Assembly: GCA_028751875.1 (NCBI GenBank)
Contig: CM054140.1
Coordinates: 30,174,517-30,238,516, forward strand
Direction of reading: 5' to 3'
Source: Rapana venosa
Taxonomy: Eukaryota; Mollusca; Gastropoda; Neogastropoda; Muricidae
DNA: 64,000 bases
The position numbers were made by a program, and so were the translations under genes. Below are positions 1-10,801 of this stretch, piece after piece. The first letter of the stretch is position 1. Each line of letters opens with the position of its first letter. A model generated the notes under the pieces. That model had not been told where the DNA came from. It saw only the letters and a list, made by a program, of their open reading frames with translations, and ran no database searches.

Positions 1-87
1 TTACATGAAAAGATAAACAGTGCGCAGAAAACGATATTTCGACAACCAGCCATTTGATCTAGCTTCCCCGAAACAAAGAAACAGATA

Positions 88-215
88 ATGCCATTTCTCG
101 GACAAGATTGGCGTTCTCCTGGTGATCAATGGGTGAGAACCACAGAGGGATGGGAACGACTTCGATTATGGAGATTGAAAGTTTTCGAGAACCTCAACGA
201 AAATGTGGTCGCCAG
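88..215 (+). CDS. FBXO32/FBXO25-like: F-box gene coding exon 1
   Basis: ATG at 88 opens [12 protein letters not shown], the near-invariant N-terminus of the family, followed by a W-V-R-T-x-E-G-W-E-R stretch. It ends with two bases of a split codon at a consensus AG|GTGAGT donor. Only 87 bases of 5' flank are in the window, so the promoter is mostly outside. Confidence 0.88.
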
Positions 216-1645
216 GTGAGTGCAGCTGGCGGGATGTAGTGTTCAACCTTAGCTGCCTTTGTCTGACTCCTTCCAATTGGAAAATGTCATCTTTCTTACT
301 CATGATTATCCTGTATATCGTATGCTAATATATTTTTTGTTGCTTTTGTGTTTTGCGAACTAGAGAAATATTACGAACTCAGATCGTAATTCAGTCTTTG
401 ATTTGTCGTCTGCTTCATTTTCACAGAAAGCTACGGTTCCTAGAAATCAGGATGCCACTCTAGGAAATGAGGTCAACCCTGCAAAAATACAGCCATCAAT
501 CAATAGGCTTAAAGCTAGAGAATGATAAATTAAAGGCTTTTTCTCTGTTCAATCTCAGTTGTTTGGTGCTTTATAGCTATCTGTTTATTCATAGATTTAA
601 CATGCAGTTTTGGTAGGCCTATTAAAATATCAAAAACAGTAGCCACGTTACGTAGCAGCATGGCCGACAGTATTACAGCCTGCAAATCTGAAGTGCTCCT
701 CATTGCACTTCAGCCATTGTTGTTGAAGTCGGGAGCAGCATACGAAATGATCAATGAAAACTTTTTATTTGACATCAGATTCGCATATGACGACTGAATG
801 ATGAAAATGTTAAGGAAAATGCACTCGTGATTAAGCTACGCGTGTCCGACAGGTTTGCAATTAATTAAGTCGATATATAAAAATATATAAAAAATAATTA
901 TACAATCGATGACAGAATGGAAACGATGGTCTGTTCTGTCCCCGTTTAAAAACAACAGCAACAACAAACTCTTATCAGTTCTCTGACCTAAGAGAGTGGA
1001 CAGTCTCTACACAACGTGAGTAGTGTAAATAAAGAGAGTGCACAGTACAGCTCATCATTGTGATGACGTCATTGTCTTTTTTTTGGAAGGGGGGGGGGGG
1101 GGGGGGACATCAGCAATTGGCATGCTACTTATGTGTGTGTGTGTGTGTGGGGGGGGGATGACTTGTTACATAATAGTTGCAACAACATCCATATTTGTTT
1201 GAAATCTGCATTGTGTTTGTTTTAGCATGGGCTAATGTGATAATAAGCAATCAAGTAAAACACACACACCCATTGTATATCCCAGGTTAATTAATGAAGG
1301 AACAGTGTGTGTGTGTGTGTGTGTGAGACAGACAGACAGACAGACTAGAGAGATAGACTAAAAGGTTTCAGAATTCATTTCATGTGGAGTACTGAGTGAG
1401 GAAATATTGTTGAATCTTTTCAGCTGTATTGAAAATAAAGCTGATGTTTTATCAAAATAGCACTTCCGAATTCATATATATATGTATATATATGTTTGTA
1501 AGAAATAAAGATGACATAATTGATAATTCAGGTAGCAAATAAACAATAGATCACATCAGCATCACAGCTTGTAACATATTTTTTCTTTGGCTCACATACC
1601 ATTACAGGGAGACACACACACACAAACACAGACACACACACACAC

Positions 1646-1693
<48 letters not shown>

Positions 1694-3430
1694 TAAGTTT
1701 GACTTTGACTTTGACACAAAGACACACACACACACACAACCACACACACACACACACATGGACCGAAGACTTTTTAAAAGGTATGATGTCAGATATAATT
1801 TATCTTTCAAGCTTAATTGGTTGTATGGGCTGTATAGCCTCCTTCATATACATTTGTATTGGTCCACACAGTAAATTACTTGCTTTTTAAAATGTGATTT
1901 TATATCTTGTTTCAAAATGTGAAAGTATGTTAAATGTCAAAGTACAGAAAGACATTTGTCTGTTGTAGCCAACAGCTGTTAAATATGTCCAACACTAAGA
2001 CTAAGAGTCTTTAAAAAAATTTTTTTTTTTTAGCTAGGCTGAATCTTGGCATAGAGCCAAAAGTCATAAAACAGTTGGGAGGCATTAGTTTGCTTGTTAA
2101 CTTAATCATTTCCTACACTTGAATTTAGAAGTGAATTTGCATGCATGTTTGTTTCTGAATAAGTGTATCAACTGCAAAATGTTCATAGACTTGTATGAGC
2201 ATTATTATCAGCATCTTCTTGAGAGATGCTGCAGACAGCGCCATTGATATGTGACACTACTGTTTCACTGCTGTTAAACCTATGCTTGGTTGACTCCACC
2301 TACAAGTGCTGTAAGACTTTAGATGAAGTACATTTTATCAAGGGAAAGGGGTAAACATTGTTATGATTTGAAGCAATTTTGTCTTTCCTTTCCTTATTGT
2401 GGGTACTTAGATTACTTTTTGATGAGATTTTAAACCTTTTCCATTGTGAAAAGTTGTTTCTTTATAATGAGCTAGAGCATTCCTTGCTGGAAGAAAAATA
2501 AAGTAAATACCTGACTTTTATGAAAGCTAGAAGATAAGATTAAAACTTGGTAAAGAAAAAAGGAAGAAAAAAAGATTTTAAAAAAACTTGGTAGTGTCCT
2601 TCACGTATCACACACTTATTCAAGAGTTCAGCAACAATTGATGGATGTTTTCATACAAGCTAACACTTTTGTTCTTAACTTCTTTGGTCCAGGTGAAAGC
2701 TTAATCACATCTCTTGATCATCTTTTCTTCACTTCAGACTGATCCGCCTCGCCTTAACGATGGATGTGGGGCCCCATCGACAGACTACAGAACGCCGACA
2801 GCCATACATTTTTTTCAACAAGGGAACATCCAGAGAGGCAAGTTATGAAGATGGAAATCTTTTAGAGAATTAGAACTTTTTTTAACCTAAAGAAGGTTGA
2901 TTATTTTGGATTGTTTGTAAACACTTTTCAGTAGGATGTCTATATAGTATTTTAAAGAAAGTAGGAATAACATGGAAGATAATGAATGCACATGTGACAC
3001 AATATAAGTCTGCTTCTAGCAAATCCATGGTAATTATGTATTTTTTTTTAAAAGTTGAATGTCTGCATTTGAGAAACTTAGTATTGTCTCATACCAAAAA
3101 TTAAACCAAAATATCAGAGAGTTAGAAACCATTTTCCTCATGATTACGTTAAGTGTATAACAGTGTGATTTTATCATTTGTTGTAGAAAGATATTTCACA
3201 GTTATATTTGTAAGTAACTGTTATCCTGATGTGTCCACAGCGCAAAGAGCTGACTTCCCTCAGTGAGGCTTTGCTTCGTCTGGACATGGCTGGAGCCGTG
3301 AAGGATATTCGGCGCTCAAACTTTGTCTGCAAGGTAGAAGAGTTACACATCTATCTAAACAAAATAATGCATTAGAATTCTGTATTTGGGTTTTTTTCTT
3401 TTTCTTGCTGATGTTAATTCATTCTGAATA

Positions 3431-3526
<96 letters not shown>

Positions 3527-4097
3527 ATACCTGGGATGAAGTATGTGCTTTATCCTTATCTCTTTTTTATTATTATATTTTGTTCATTTTACCTTTTTGT
3601 GTATTTTGAAATCAAATTTGGCTCCTGTATGTGACTAGGAGAAAGTGTAACACTTTTGGCAACCCTGTGTGCAGTTACTGCAGCTGATTATGGAGGGGAA
3701 ACTGGCCAACCTGAGTGGCACAGCACAGAAACACATCTTCCAGATCCTGGAGGCAACTGTCAAAGAAGGTAGGTAGCTTTCATACAGGTTAACTGACGTA
3801 ACATTACTGTAATGCTGTGAGTCATGTCAGTGGGTGTTCTTTTATTAATTGTTTATCTGTCATCATGCGTGATCCTTAAAATGTGTAGTTTTAAATTTTT
3901 TTGGTGGTTTTTACTAGTTGTTTATCTGTCATCTTATGTGATTCTTAAAAATCATATGTTGTTGAATTCTTTGTTATGTATCAGTGTTTCATTTTTGTTA
4001 TCATTTGTGGGTTATTTTCACAGATATTCAAACACACATATGCATGGATACACACACATGCATGTACACATGCAAGCATGCACACATGCGGACACAT

Positions 4098-4182
<85 letters not shown>

Positions 4183-7100
4183 CTCTCTCTCTCTCTCTGA
4201 GAAATTTATAGATGCTTATAGAGAAGAGAGGGAAGAAGAGACAAGAAGCAACAAAGACCAATCAGTGTATATGTGGTAAATTCTTGTATGTAGTCATTTC
4301 TTTTCTTCTTCTTTTTTTTTAGAATATGCACTAGAAAAAGACCTAAAGTAACGTGTATGCTCTTGCTCTTGTGTGTATGTGCATTATGTGACTTGGAGAA
4401 AGAAATTATCTGAAACATGCTTTTTTTGGTATCTTATTAGTATTGTGTATGTTGTAACTCTGCTTTCTTTCAGCTCTGCACTTAGCTGTAATAAAGACTG
4501 CCTGATCAACTGTGTACTTCATGCCGGCAGGCAGGCGAGAAGCTGTGTCAGTTCTTGATGCAAGCTCAGTACCAAAACCTACATTAATGAAAATGTTAGT
4601 TATGTTATAGACTGTTATGTTGAGCATGTTTTACCTACAAAGTAGTTGTTTTTTGTGTGTCAGTGAATCACATCTATTTGTTCATGTATTCTGTTATTTC
4701 AAGGATAATGGAATAAACACTAATCTTATATTTATTTTTTTGACATCCCGTTCCCATGTGCATGTGGTTTTGTAAATCTTGTCATCCATTTCCATGGGCA
4801 CTTCTCTTAAAAGCAGAGCAGGTTTTAACATGTGCGCAAGATATTTTGCGTGCATTCACTCAGGAGACCTCAGTTTATAGTCTCATGCAAAAGACTTTCA
4901 GGGGAGTGGAGTTGGCACTGATGTTAAGTCCAGGGGGGAAAAGCCTCTTTAACTAGCATCTTAGTGGTGGCTCAAACCAGGGCTTGAACCCTTGGGGTGA
5001 GTGGGACAGAGAGTGCATGTTGTGGGTGACTTCCATGGTGTGAAGCTAGGGAACATGAAACAACAGTGACACTATACTGCCAAAGCTCAGAGGAATCTTT
5101 ATCTTTTATTTTCTTCCCAGCTTTACGCACAGAGTTGAACATTGGGATGGCCAAGAGGCTGCTGGTGTTGGCCAACAGAGCTCTGGAGAAAGGTCAGAAC
5201 TTTCACATTGGCAGTAACTGTTTATGGTCAAGACACGCTGCCCTCGTCTGCAAGCTGAACAACCAGGTGTCTGCCTACCAGATCAAACAGGTGAGGTGTT
5301 ACTTACCTGTCTTTCTTTTTTCTCCTCTGGGGTAAAGAACCTAAAACAATGATTTTATTTCTTCTACAGTTTCTGCTGTTTTGAATAGTGTGTGTGTGTG
5401 TGTGTGGTGGTGGTGGGGGGGGAATGGGGGGTAAGGAGTCAAGAAACTGTGCGTGTGCGGGTTGTGTGTGTGTGTGTGTGTGTGTGTTGTGTGTGTTTGA
5501 GATTCTGTTCAGAAATGTTGAAGCCTGAAGCTCAGTTCATTCTTTTCACTGCTCTAGGACAGTGAGGGAAGTTAACTGTAGATACTTAATTCACAATGGG
5601 AAAGGAGAAGGTATAGGAGGAGTTATTGAAGAAAGGAAAAATTGTAGATGAATACAGACATTCCTCTAAATGGAATGGGTTGAGATAGCAAAGTCGTCAG
5701 TGTTTTAATATTTTTTGAAGTGCAATCTTCATTTTACTGTTTTAAAAACAATAATCCTGATGGCTGATGTGGTGTGCTTTAATAATCATTGATTCACTGA
5801 TTACACATCCACACATGCATGATTACAGAGAGAGGAGGACGATGGACTGAAACTGTCTGATCTTCCTGACGACTGTTTACGCAGCATCTTCTTCTGTATC
5901 GCTGACCATTGTGATGTGGTCAATGCCGGACAGACGTCCACCTCACTGCAGTTTGTCAGCGAAGACCTGTCCCTGTGGCAGAAGATGTGCTACTTCCACT
6001 TCACCCATCGTCAGTTGCTGACCTTTCTGCCCAGCAATTTACCAGATGGAACAGATGACAACACAAACTTGGTCGACTGGAAGTACATGTACAGACGATG
6101 CTACAAGTAAGGACATGTATACCCATGCCTGATAGAAGGAAGCCTATATCTAGAATGATTAGTTTCCCCAAAGTCATAATGCGGCTACCTAAATGGTAAG
6201 CAAAAATAGTTGCATATGCCAAAATCTTACCATTTGGTAAAGCTCAGAGCTCTAGCTGAGGAACCACTCCCAAAAACTGATCAGCAAAAAATTCAGGTGT
6301 TAATTTGTTTGAGAATAATGTGGCTGTGAGAAAAGTATTTAGATGTGTGAGCAGTTAAGGATGCTTTAAAGATTTTATTGTATACAAGCAGTTAGTCATT
6401 CATTTGATCCCACAGTGGTGTTTTTCGCTTTTTGATTTTTTAAAACTTATGTTCTTATTGTTTTGTGAAAGGGGAGTGTTCGCTGGCAGTCTGTGTACTA
6501 TAGAACCAAATGATTTTGCATTGTTGATTGTCATTATTATAGTAGAGAACAATTAAATTTGTAGGCAATAGTAAGATGATAGCAGAGAAGTTTTGTTGAT
6601 TTCTGTGAATGATCAGTAAAATTCAACTAAAACTTTAAATTCTCAGAATTGCAATTTAAAAAAGAATGTACACTATTCATCATATGTTATATGTCTCTTT
6701 TTTCTTTTTGTTATAAATTAAGGTTTTATTCACTTTGAATTACAGCATAACTGATATTTACATGTATGCTGTATCTTTTACACATGTATGTGCACAAAAG
6801 CATGCGTGCACACACACACACAACACACACACTAACACACACATAGACTCACCCATGTTTATTTTCTGATTTGTTGTTTCAATAACTCGTCATTGTTTCA
6901 GACGCTTTGGCAAGAAGGAGACATATGCAGACATGCTGGCCATGTGTTCCAACTGTTGCAGTATCTACTGGCAGGTCAGGGTGGTTGTTGTGTTGTCTGC
7001 TCAGAGTTGGGTTTTTTATTATTGTGTTATAGCAATAACAAACAAACAGACAAGAAGGAAGGTGGCAGAATGATTTAGACATTCACCTGCCTAACAAATA

Positions 7101-8130
7101 AACCTTCAGGTTCTGGTTTTGATCCCCAGCCTTGCCCTCTCTTCTCAGATTGACAGGAAAATCGATCTGAATGTCAAGTCTTTTGGAGGAGACTCTATAG
7201 CAGTTGGACTTGGGTATTTATGGACTTGCATATCAAAAGAATCCGCAACAGTTGAAAATTGGAAAGAGCAGGGAGGTACCTCCAACTGTCTAAGCAAAAT
7301 TGGTAGGTTCAATTTCCAACTGTATCCCTGAAGTTGGAATCTCGGGATCAGTCATATACCCAAAAATCTCAAAATCTCACCGTTGTGAACATCAGAGCTT
7401 AAGCCAAGAACCACCTCCCCCCCCCCCCCCCCCCCCCCCAAGAAAAAACAATAGCACTAAAAGAAGATTTCTAGTGTGCTTCATTTCCTAGACCTCTGTC
7501 AAGAGCTCGAAGCTATATATCATATGTATAACACTCACATACACTCACAGACACACACACATCTCATCCCTTACTAGCATTTTTTGCTGTCTTCTTTCCC
7601 ATACCAAACATGTTTTGTCTGAGTAACTGACCATTTGTACTTTTTAACCACCTTTTTTTCTTGTAATGAATCAGATGTGTAGGTATTGCAGATATGCCTA
7701 ATGGATCAGGTGTGTAGGTATTGCAGATATGCCTAATGGATCAGGTGTGTATGCATTGCAGATATGTGTAATGAATCCAGTGTGTATGCATTGCAGATAT
7801 GTGTAATGAATCCAGTGCATATGCATTGCAGATATGTGTAATGAATCCAGTGCGTATGCATTGCAGATATGTGTAATGAATCAGGTGTGTATGCAGTGCA
7901 GATAAGTGTAATGAATCAGGTGTATATGCAGTGCAGATATGTTTAATGAATCAGGTGTGTATGCAGTGCAGATATGTGTAATGAATCAGGTGTGTATGCA
8001 TTGCAGATATGCCTAACGAATGAACTTCTTATGTGTTGTGCAGTCCTTGGGCCACCCGTGCATCAGTGACCATGAAAAGAGGGAACGACCACTGACTCCA
8101 GAAGACTTCATCAAGCTGTTCCCTTTGTAA
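88..8130 (+). CDS. FBXO32/FBXO25-like: F-box protein of the FBXO25/FBXO32 (atrogin-1) family, complete, 8 coding exons
   Basis: Members of this family are substrate adaptors of SCF (SKP1-CUL1-F-box) ubiquitin ligases. Vertebrate FBXO32 acts in muscle protein breakdown, and FBXO25 is nuclear. Joined exons are 88-215, 2738-2837, 3241-3333, 3675-3768, 5121-5290, 5829-6106, 6902-6974 and 8044-8130; phases agree at every junction and give about 340 codons (human paralogs 355-367). The start is the family-typical [19 protein letters not shown] segment and an [13 protein letters not shown] segment match the conserved N-terminal region. The F-box itself is near residues 202-250 ([16 protein letters not shown] through [10 protein letters not shown]). 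A cysteine-containing C-terminus ([10 protein letters not shown], then GHPC) ends in [10 protein letters not shown], like the family's F-I-x-L-F-x end. One invertebrate gene appears to stand for both vertebrate paralogs, so the exact symbol is uncertain; the family is not. Confidence 0.93.
216..2737 (+). other. F-box gene intron 1
   Basis: No gene seen. It contains a poly-G run (1089-1106), short (GT)n tracts near 1135 and 1305, a compound (CA)n block (1611-1760) and otherwise AT-rich unique sequence. Confidence 0.7.
1611..1760. repeat. compound (CA)n microsatellite
   Basis: Long runs of CA interrupted by a short triple TTTGAC motif near 1700. It gives rise only to artefactual Thr-His or Val-Cys reading frames. 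Confidence 0.95.
2738..2837 (+). CDS. FBXO32/FBXO25-like: F-box gene coding exon 2 (GC donor)
   Basis: The acceptor is a good pyrimidine tract ending cttcacttcag. The exon encodes a poorly conserved linker and then [12 protein letters not shown], which matches the W-I-Y-V-H-K-[ES]-[ST]-x-[KR]-E region of vertebrate proteins. The only donor that keeps the frame into exon 3 is GAG|GCAAGT, a GC-AG intron. Confidence 0.82.
3241..3333 (+). CDS. FBXO32/FBXO25-like: F-box gene coding exon 3
   Basis: Phase 0-0, 31 codons, after acceptor tgtccacag. It encodes the L-x-E-A-L-x-R-L-D segment and [10 protein letters not shown], matching L-G-E-A-F-N-R-L-D and DIRRFNYVVK of vertebrate FBXO25/32. Confidence 0.9.
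3431..3523. repeat. (CA)n microsatellite in F-box intron 3
   Basis: About 46 CA units with a single CC interruption. Confidence 0.95.
3675..3768 (+). CDS. FBXO32/FBXO25-like: F-box gene coding exon 4
   Basis: After acceptor gtgtgcag it encodes [20 protein letters not shown], close to LLQLIAKSQLTSLSGVAQKN in the family. It ends in phase 1 at AAG|GTAGGT. Confidence 0.92.
4097..4198. repeat. (CA)n(CT)n microsatellite in F-box intron 4
   Basis: Pure CA run followed by about nine CT units. Confidence 0.95.
4745..4990 (-). mobile_element. SINE, type B, partial
   Basis: Reverse-strand match to the shared SINE central block (the plus strand shows tttatagtctcatgcaaaag and gtgcgcaagatattttgcgt). The tRNA-like head at the right end is decayed. 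It lies in F-box intron 4. Confidence 0.7.
5121..5290 (+). CDS. FBXO32/FBXO25-like: F-box gene coding exon 5
   Basis: Acceptor ttcttcccag, donor CAG|GTGAGG, phase 1 in and 0 out. It encodes a helical segment ending [20 protein letters not shown], equivalent to the VGNINxW...ILxWQQQL segment of vertebrate members. Confidence 0.88.
5829..6106 (+). CDS. FBXO32/FBXO25-like: F-box gene coding exon 6 (F-box domain)
   Basis: This exon holds the F-box: [16 protein letters not shown], a connecting stretch, then [15 protein letters not shown], which correspond to the SKP1-binding helices. It ends in phase 2 at AA|GTAAGG. Confidence 0.92.
6155..6272 (+). mobile_element. SINE tail A fragment
   Basis: Matches the 3' module found in many places in the window: atgcggctacct, then cgcatatgc, atctcacc, and cagagctctagctgagg. 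Confidence 0.7.
6902..6974 (+). CDS. FBXO32/FBXO25-like: F-box gene coding exon 7
   Basis: Encodes [20 protein letters not shown], matching the KEQYGDTLxxCxHCxxL segment just after the F-box in the family. Donor CAG|GTCAGG, phase 0. Confidence 0.9.
7322..7439 (+). mobile_element. SINE tail A fragment ending in poly-C
   Basis: A diverged tail A copy (gaagttggaat ... atctcaccgttgtgaac ... agcttaagccaag) that runs into a C homopolymer at 7417-7439. Confidence 0.6.
7672..8043. repeat. 35-bp minisatellite abutting the exon 8 acceptor
   Basis: About ten units of 34-36 bp, consensus core gtaatgaatcaggtgtgtat plus gcattgcagatat. The period continues into the true acceptor: the last ttgcag of the array is near 8002-8007 and the real gtgcag ends at 8043. 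See findings. Confidence 0.92.
8044..8130 (+). CDS. FBXO32/FBXO25-like: F-box gene coding exon 8 (C-terminus and stop)
   Basis: Encodes a segment starting SLGHPC and finishing [12 protein letters not shown], then TAA at 8128-8130, matching the C-terminus of the family. The acceptor lies at the end of the 35-bp tandem array described separately. Confidence 0.92.
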   Translation, partial: SLGHPCISDHEKRERPLTPEDFIKLFPL

Positions 8131-10713
8131 TGTGCTCATACGTGACTAGAACATGACTGTGTCCTAGGGACATCTGGAAATACGGATCTGTCAAAGAAAA
8201 CCACAGAAAGATTGAGTAATGTTTGGAAAAAGAGCAGAAGGCAGGACAAACAAGTTGTTTTTTGAAGCAGCCTGAATACGAAATTGGTTTTGGTTGTAAA
8301 AAGTATATATATCTGCACTAAATGTTCAATAGAGTGTTGTAAATGTTTATCAGTGGGTGACAATCTTGAACTAGCTGTTTCACAGAAGTGGACTCCTTCC
8401 AAGGGCAGAGCACTTGCCTGAAGCAAACTCAGAGGGTGGGAGTTTATTCCCATCTTGTCTCTGAAGTGTTTTAGTCAAGTGTACTGTGACTAAGTTAGAT
8501 TACACGTTACCACTCAAGGATTGTGAAATGTAGGAGAAAGTGTAGGTTGGCTGCCATGGACTGTATGAAACTAACTGTGCCCTACTGTTGCTCTGTGCAG
8601 TCAAACACCCTGAAAGTAATACCCCCCTTTAATTCATGAAGGCACAATGCAGCTACCTTAGTGGTAAGATTGAAAATTGTCACCTACACACACAATTTTG
8701 TGTGGACCAATATAGAAGAAGACAAAGAAGGAGCAACTTTTTTTGGAGATGGTGGTGTGACCAGAATATCATGTATTACCATCAAATCTGTCTGAAAAAA
8801 TTGTTTGACCTGCCATCTTCTCCTTATCTAAACAGCAGCAGTCTTTTTCTCTATGACCACTGGAAGAGGCATCATGTCTGTTGTTTTTTTCTTTCTTTTT
8901 TCTTTCTTTTTCCGTGCATTGATTCACCTCTTGTTCTTGACTCTTGGAAATAAGTTTTTCAGTAGTTATGGTCTTGTAAATTTTTTAAAAGTTGAATGCA
9001 AAGTGACCTTTTTTCAGTTGTTAGATAAGCATGTCTGCAAATGTGATGAACAGAACACTGAGGAGTTGACATTTCTGAATGAAGCTTAACAGAGCTTAGG
9101 TGACTGTGATACAGAGAGGGCATTCTGAACCAGTGATATGAATCTGTTCACCAAGTTTACTTCAGGTCTGTTTTGCAGTCTCAATTTCTCACAGATAAAG
9201 TAAATGGAAATCACTGTTGAGTTGCCGGGCTTTTGGAGAGGGGTTGATTTTTTTTTATGTAATAGTACGTCCATGGGCTGAAGACTTCCTTTGTCCTTGA
9301 AATAAGTCTTTCATATTATCCACATTTCCCCCCTATCAGCTGAAAAACTGAACTCTACTCAGAAATGGAACTGTACAGTTCACATATCTAAGCCTTTTTT
9401 TCTTAGGATGAGGGAAAAATGTGAATATTGCCCAGTCTTCTTCCCAAGAAAGAAAGTAACTTGTACAGTCAGTTCAAAGTTCCTTGTAATATACATGTGT
9501 ACAGTACAAGAGGTCACAAGCATTAGCACGTGAAATGCGGACAGTATTAAGGATGCATATGTTGGTGTCCATGCACAAAATAATGCAATCGGTATGTGAT
9601 GTGTTCATTCGCCTTTTTAGTTGTTGTGAAATGTTTGGTTATCGTAAATGATATTGTCAATGTCTTTCGGTTAGTGCTTTGTGACGACACATTTTGAAGA
9701 ATGAAACAGGAGTGGAGGTTGAAAATGCTGCAGTATATATGTATGCCATGCTTGATTGAAATTTGGATGGGTGATACGAAAAGGCAATGTACAAAGAGAG
9801 AAGAGGAAATGTAAACCAAAAATATAGAAAGAAAAGGTGTATGGTACGATAAAGCATGATCTGTGATGGAGGCAGTGCTATTTTCTGATCCTAACTTGTT
9901 TTCCTTATTGTTCAGTAAGTTGTCTTGTGTGCAGTTCCTGTTTTTATCCCACCATAAGACTTCTGCCAAACGCCACTCTGCCAGAGCTTTTTGTTGTTAG
10001 ATTCTTGTATCACGTCAGTGTAATGTGTGTGCTTTTTTCTGCATGACAAACAAAAGTGTAATTAAGTCAGGTCTGGTTTTTATCAGCAAATATAAATGTG
10101 TGCAATATACGTTGCTACTTCTTCATTGGTGTGACGATGATGTACTTGATGTTTGCGCTCAGATTCACAATGTACGACAACGTTGAAGTCTTAGAATCAG
10201 GAGAGCATTTACATCTTACGACTTGATGATGTATAAAGTGTAATTACGGCTATAAAGTCTTGTACAGGGTTTGGATAAAATACCCTCAGTTGCTTTTTGT
10301 GTTCAGAGAATCTACACCGGTTAAATGTAAATTTGTTTTTCATTTGTCGAAAGCAATTAGACAGAAATATCTACACAGATGTATAGTCTTGTTGATTTGT
10401 GAATGTTCCTTTATATTAAGTAACCTTTGCCTCAAACATGTGCTACAAAGAGTTTTTCCACCTTGATTTTTTGTTTTTATTTAGGAGGTACATTTATTGT
10501 GGAACACCCAGAAACATCAGTATGTTACTTTACACACTACAGTTAAAAACAGGGAAATTATCTTCCATTAATTCTGTGTGATTTTGATCATAACTACAGC
10601 TGTACAGGTTTTAATATTTCATCTTTTAACTAAATCAGCTCCAGGTTTGAACATAAATAGTTGAATCAACAGAAAATGACAAGTTTAGTAATTTGCGTTT
10701 AAAAAAAAAAAAA

Positions 10714-10801
10714 GAGGAGTTTGATGAAGTAAAAAACAGAGTGCAGAAATCCATGTATGAGGAGTTTGATGAAGTAAAAAACAGAGTGCAGAAATCCATG
10801 T
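10714..10801. repeat. 45-bp tandem duplication
   Basis: Two near-identical copies (unit starting gaggagtttgatgaagtaaa, copies at 10714 and 10759). No known gene is involved. Confidence 0.9.

Noticed and set aside
1528..1874. Thr-His and Val-Cys rich ORFs here and in many other places (25.4, 33.2, 36.1, 40.9, 54.5, 61.1 kb)
   Set aside because: Translations of (CA)n/(GT)n tracts.
9547..9969. 140-codon ORF on the minus strand
   Set aside because: No recognised domain, AT-rich chance-like composition, and no sign of splicing or conservation.
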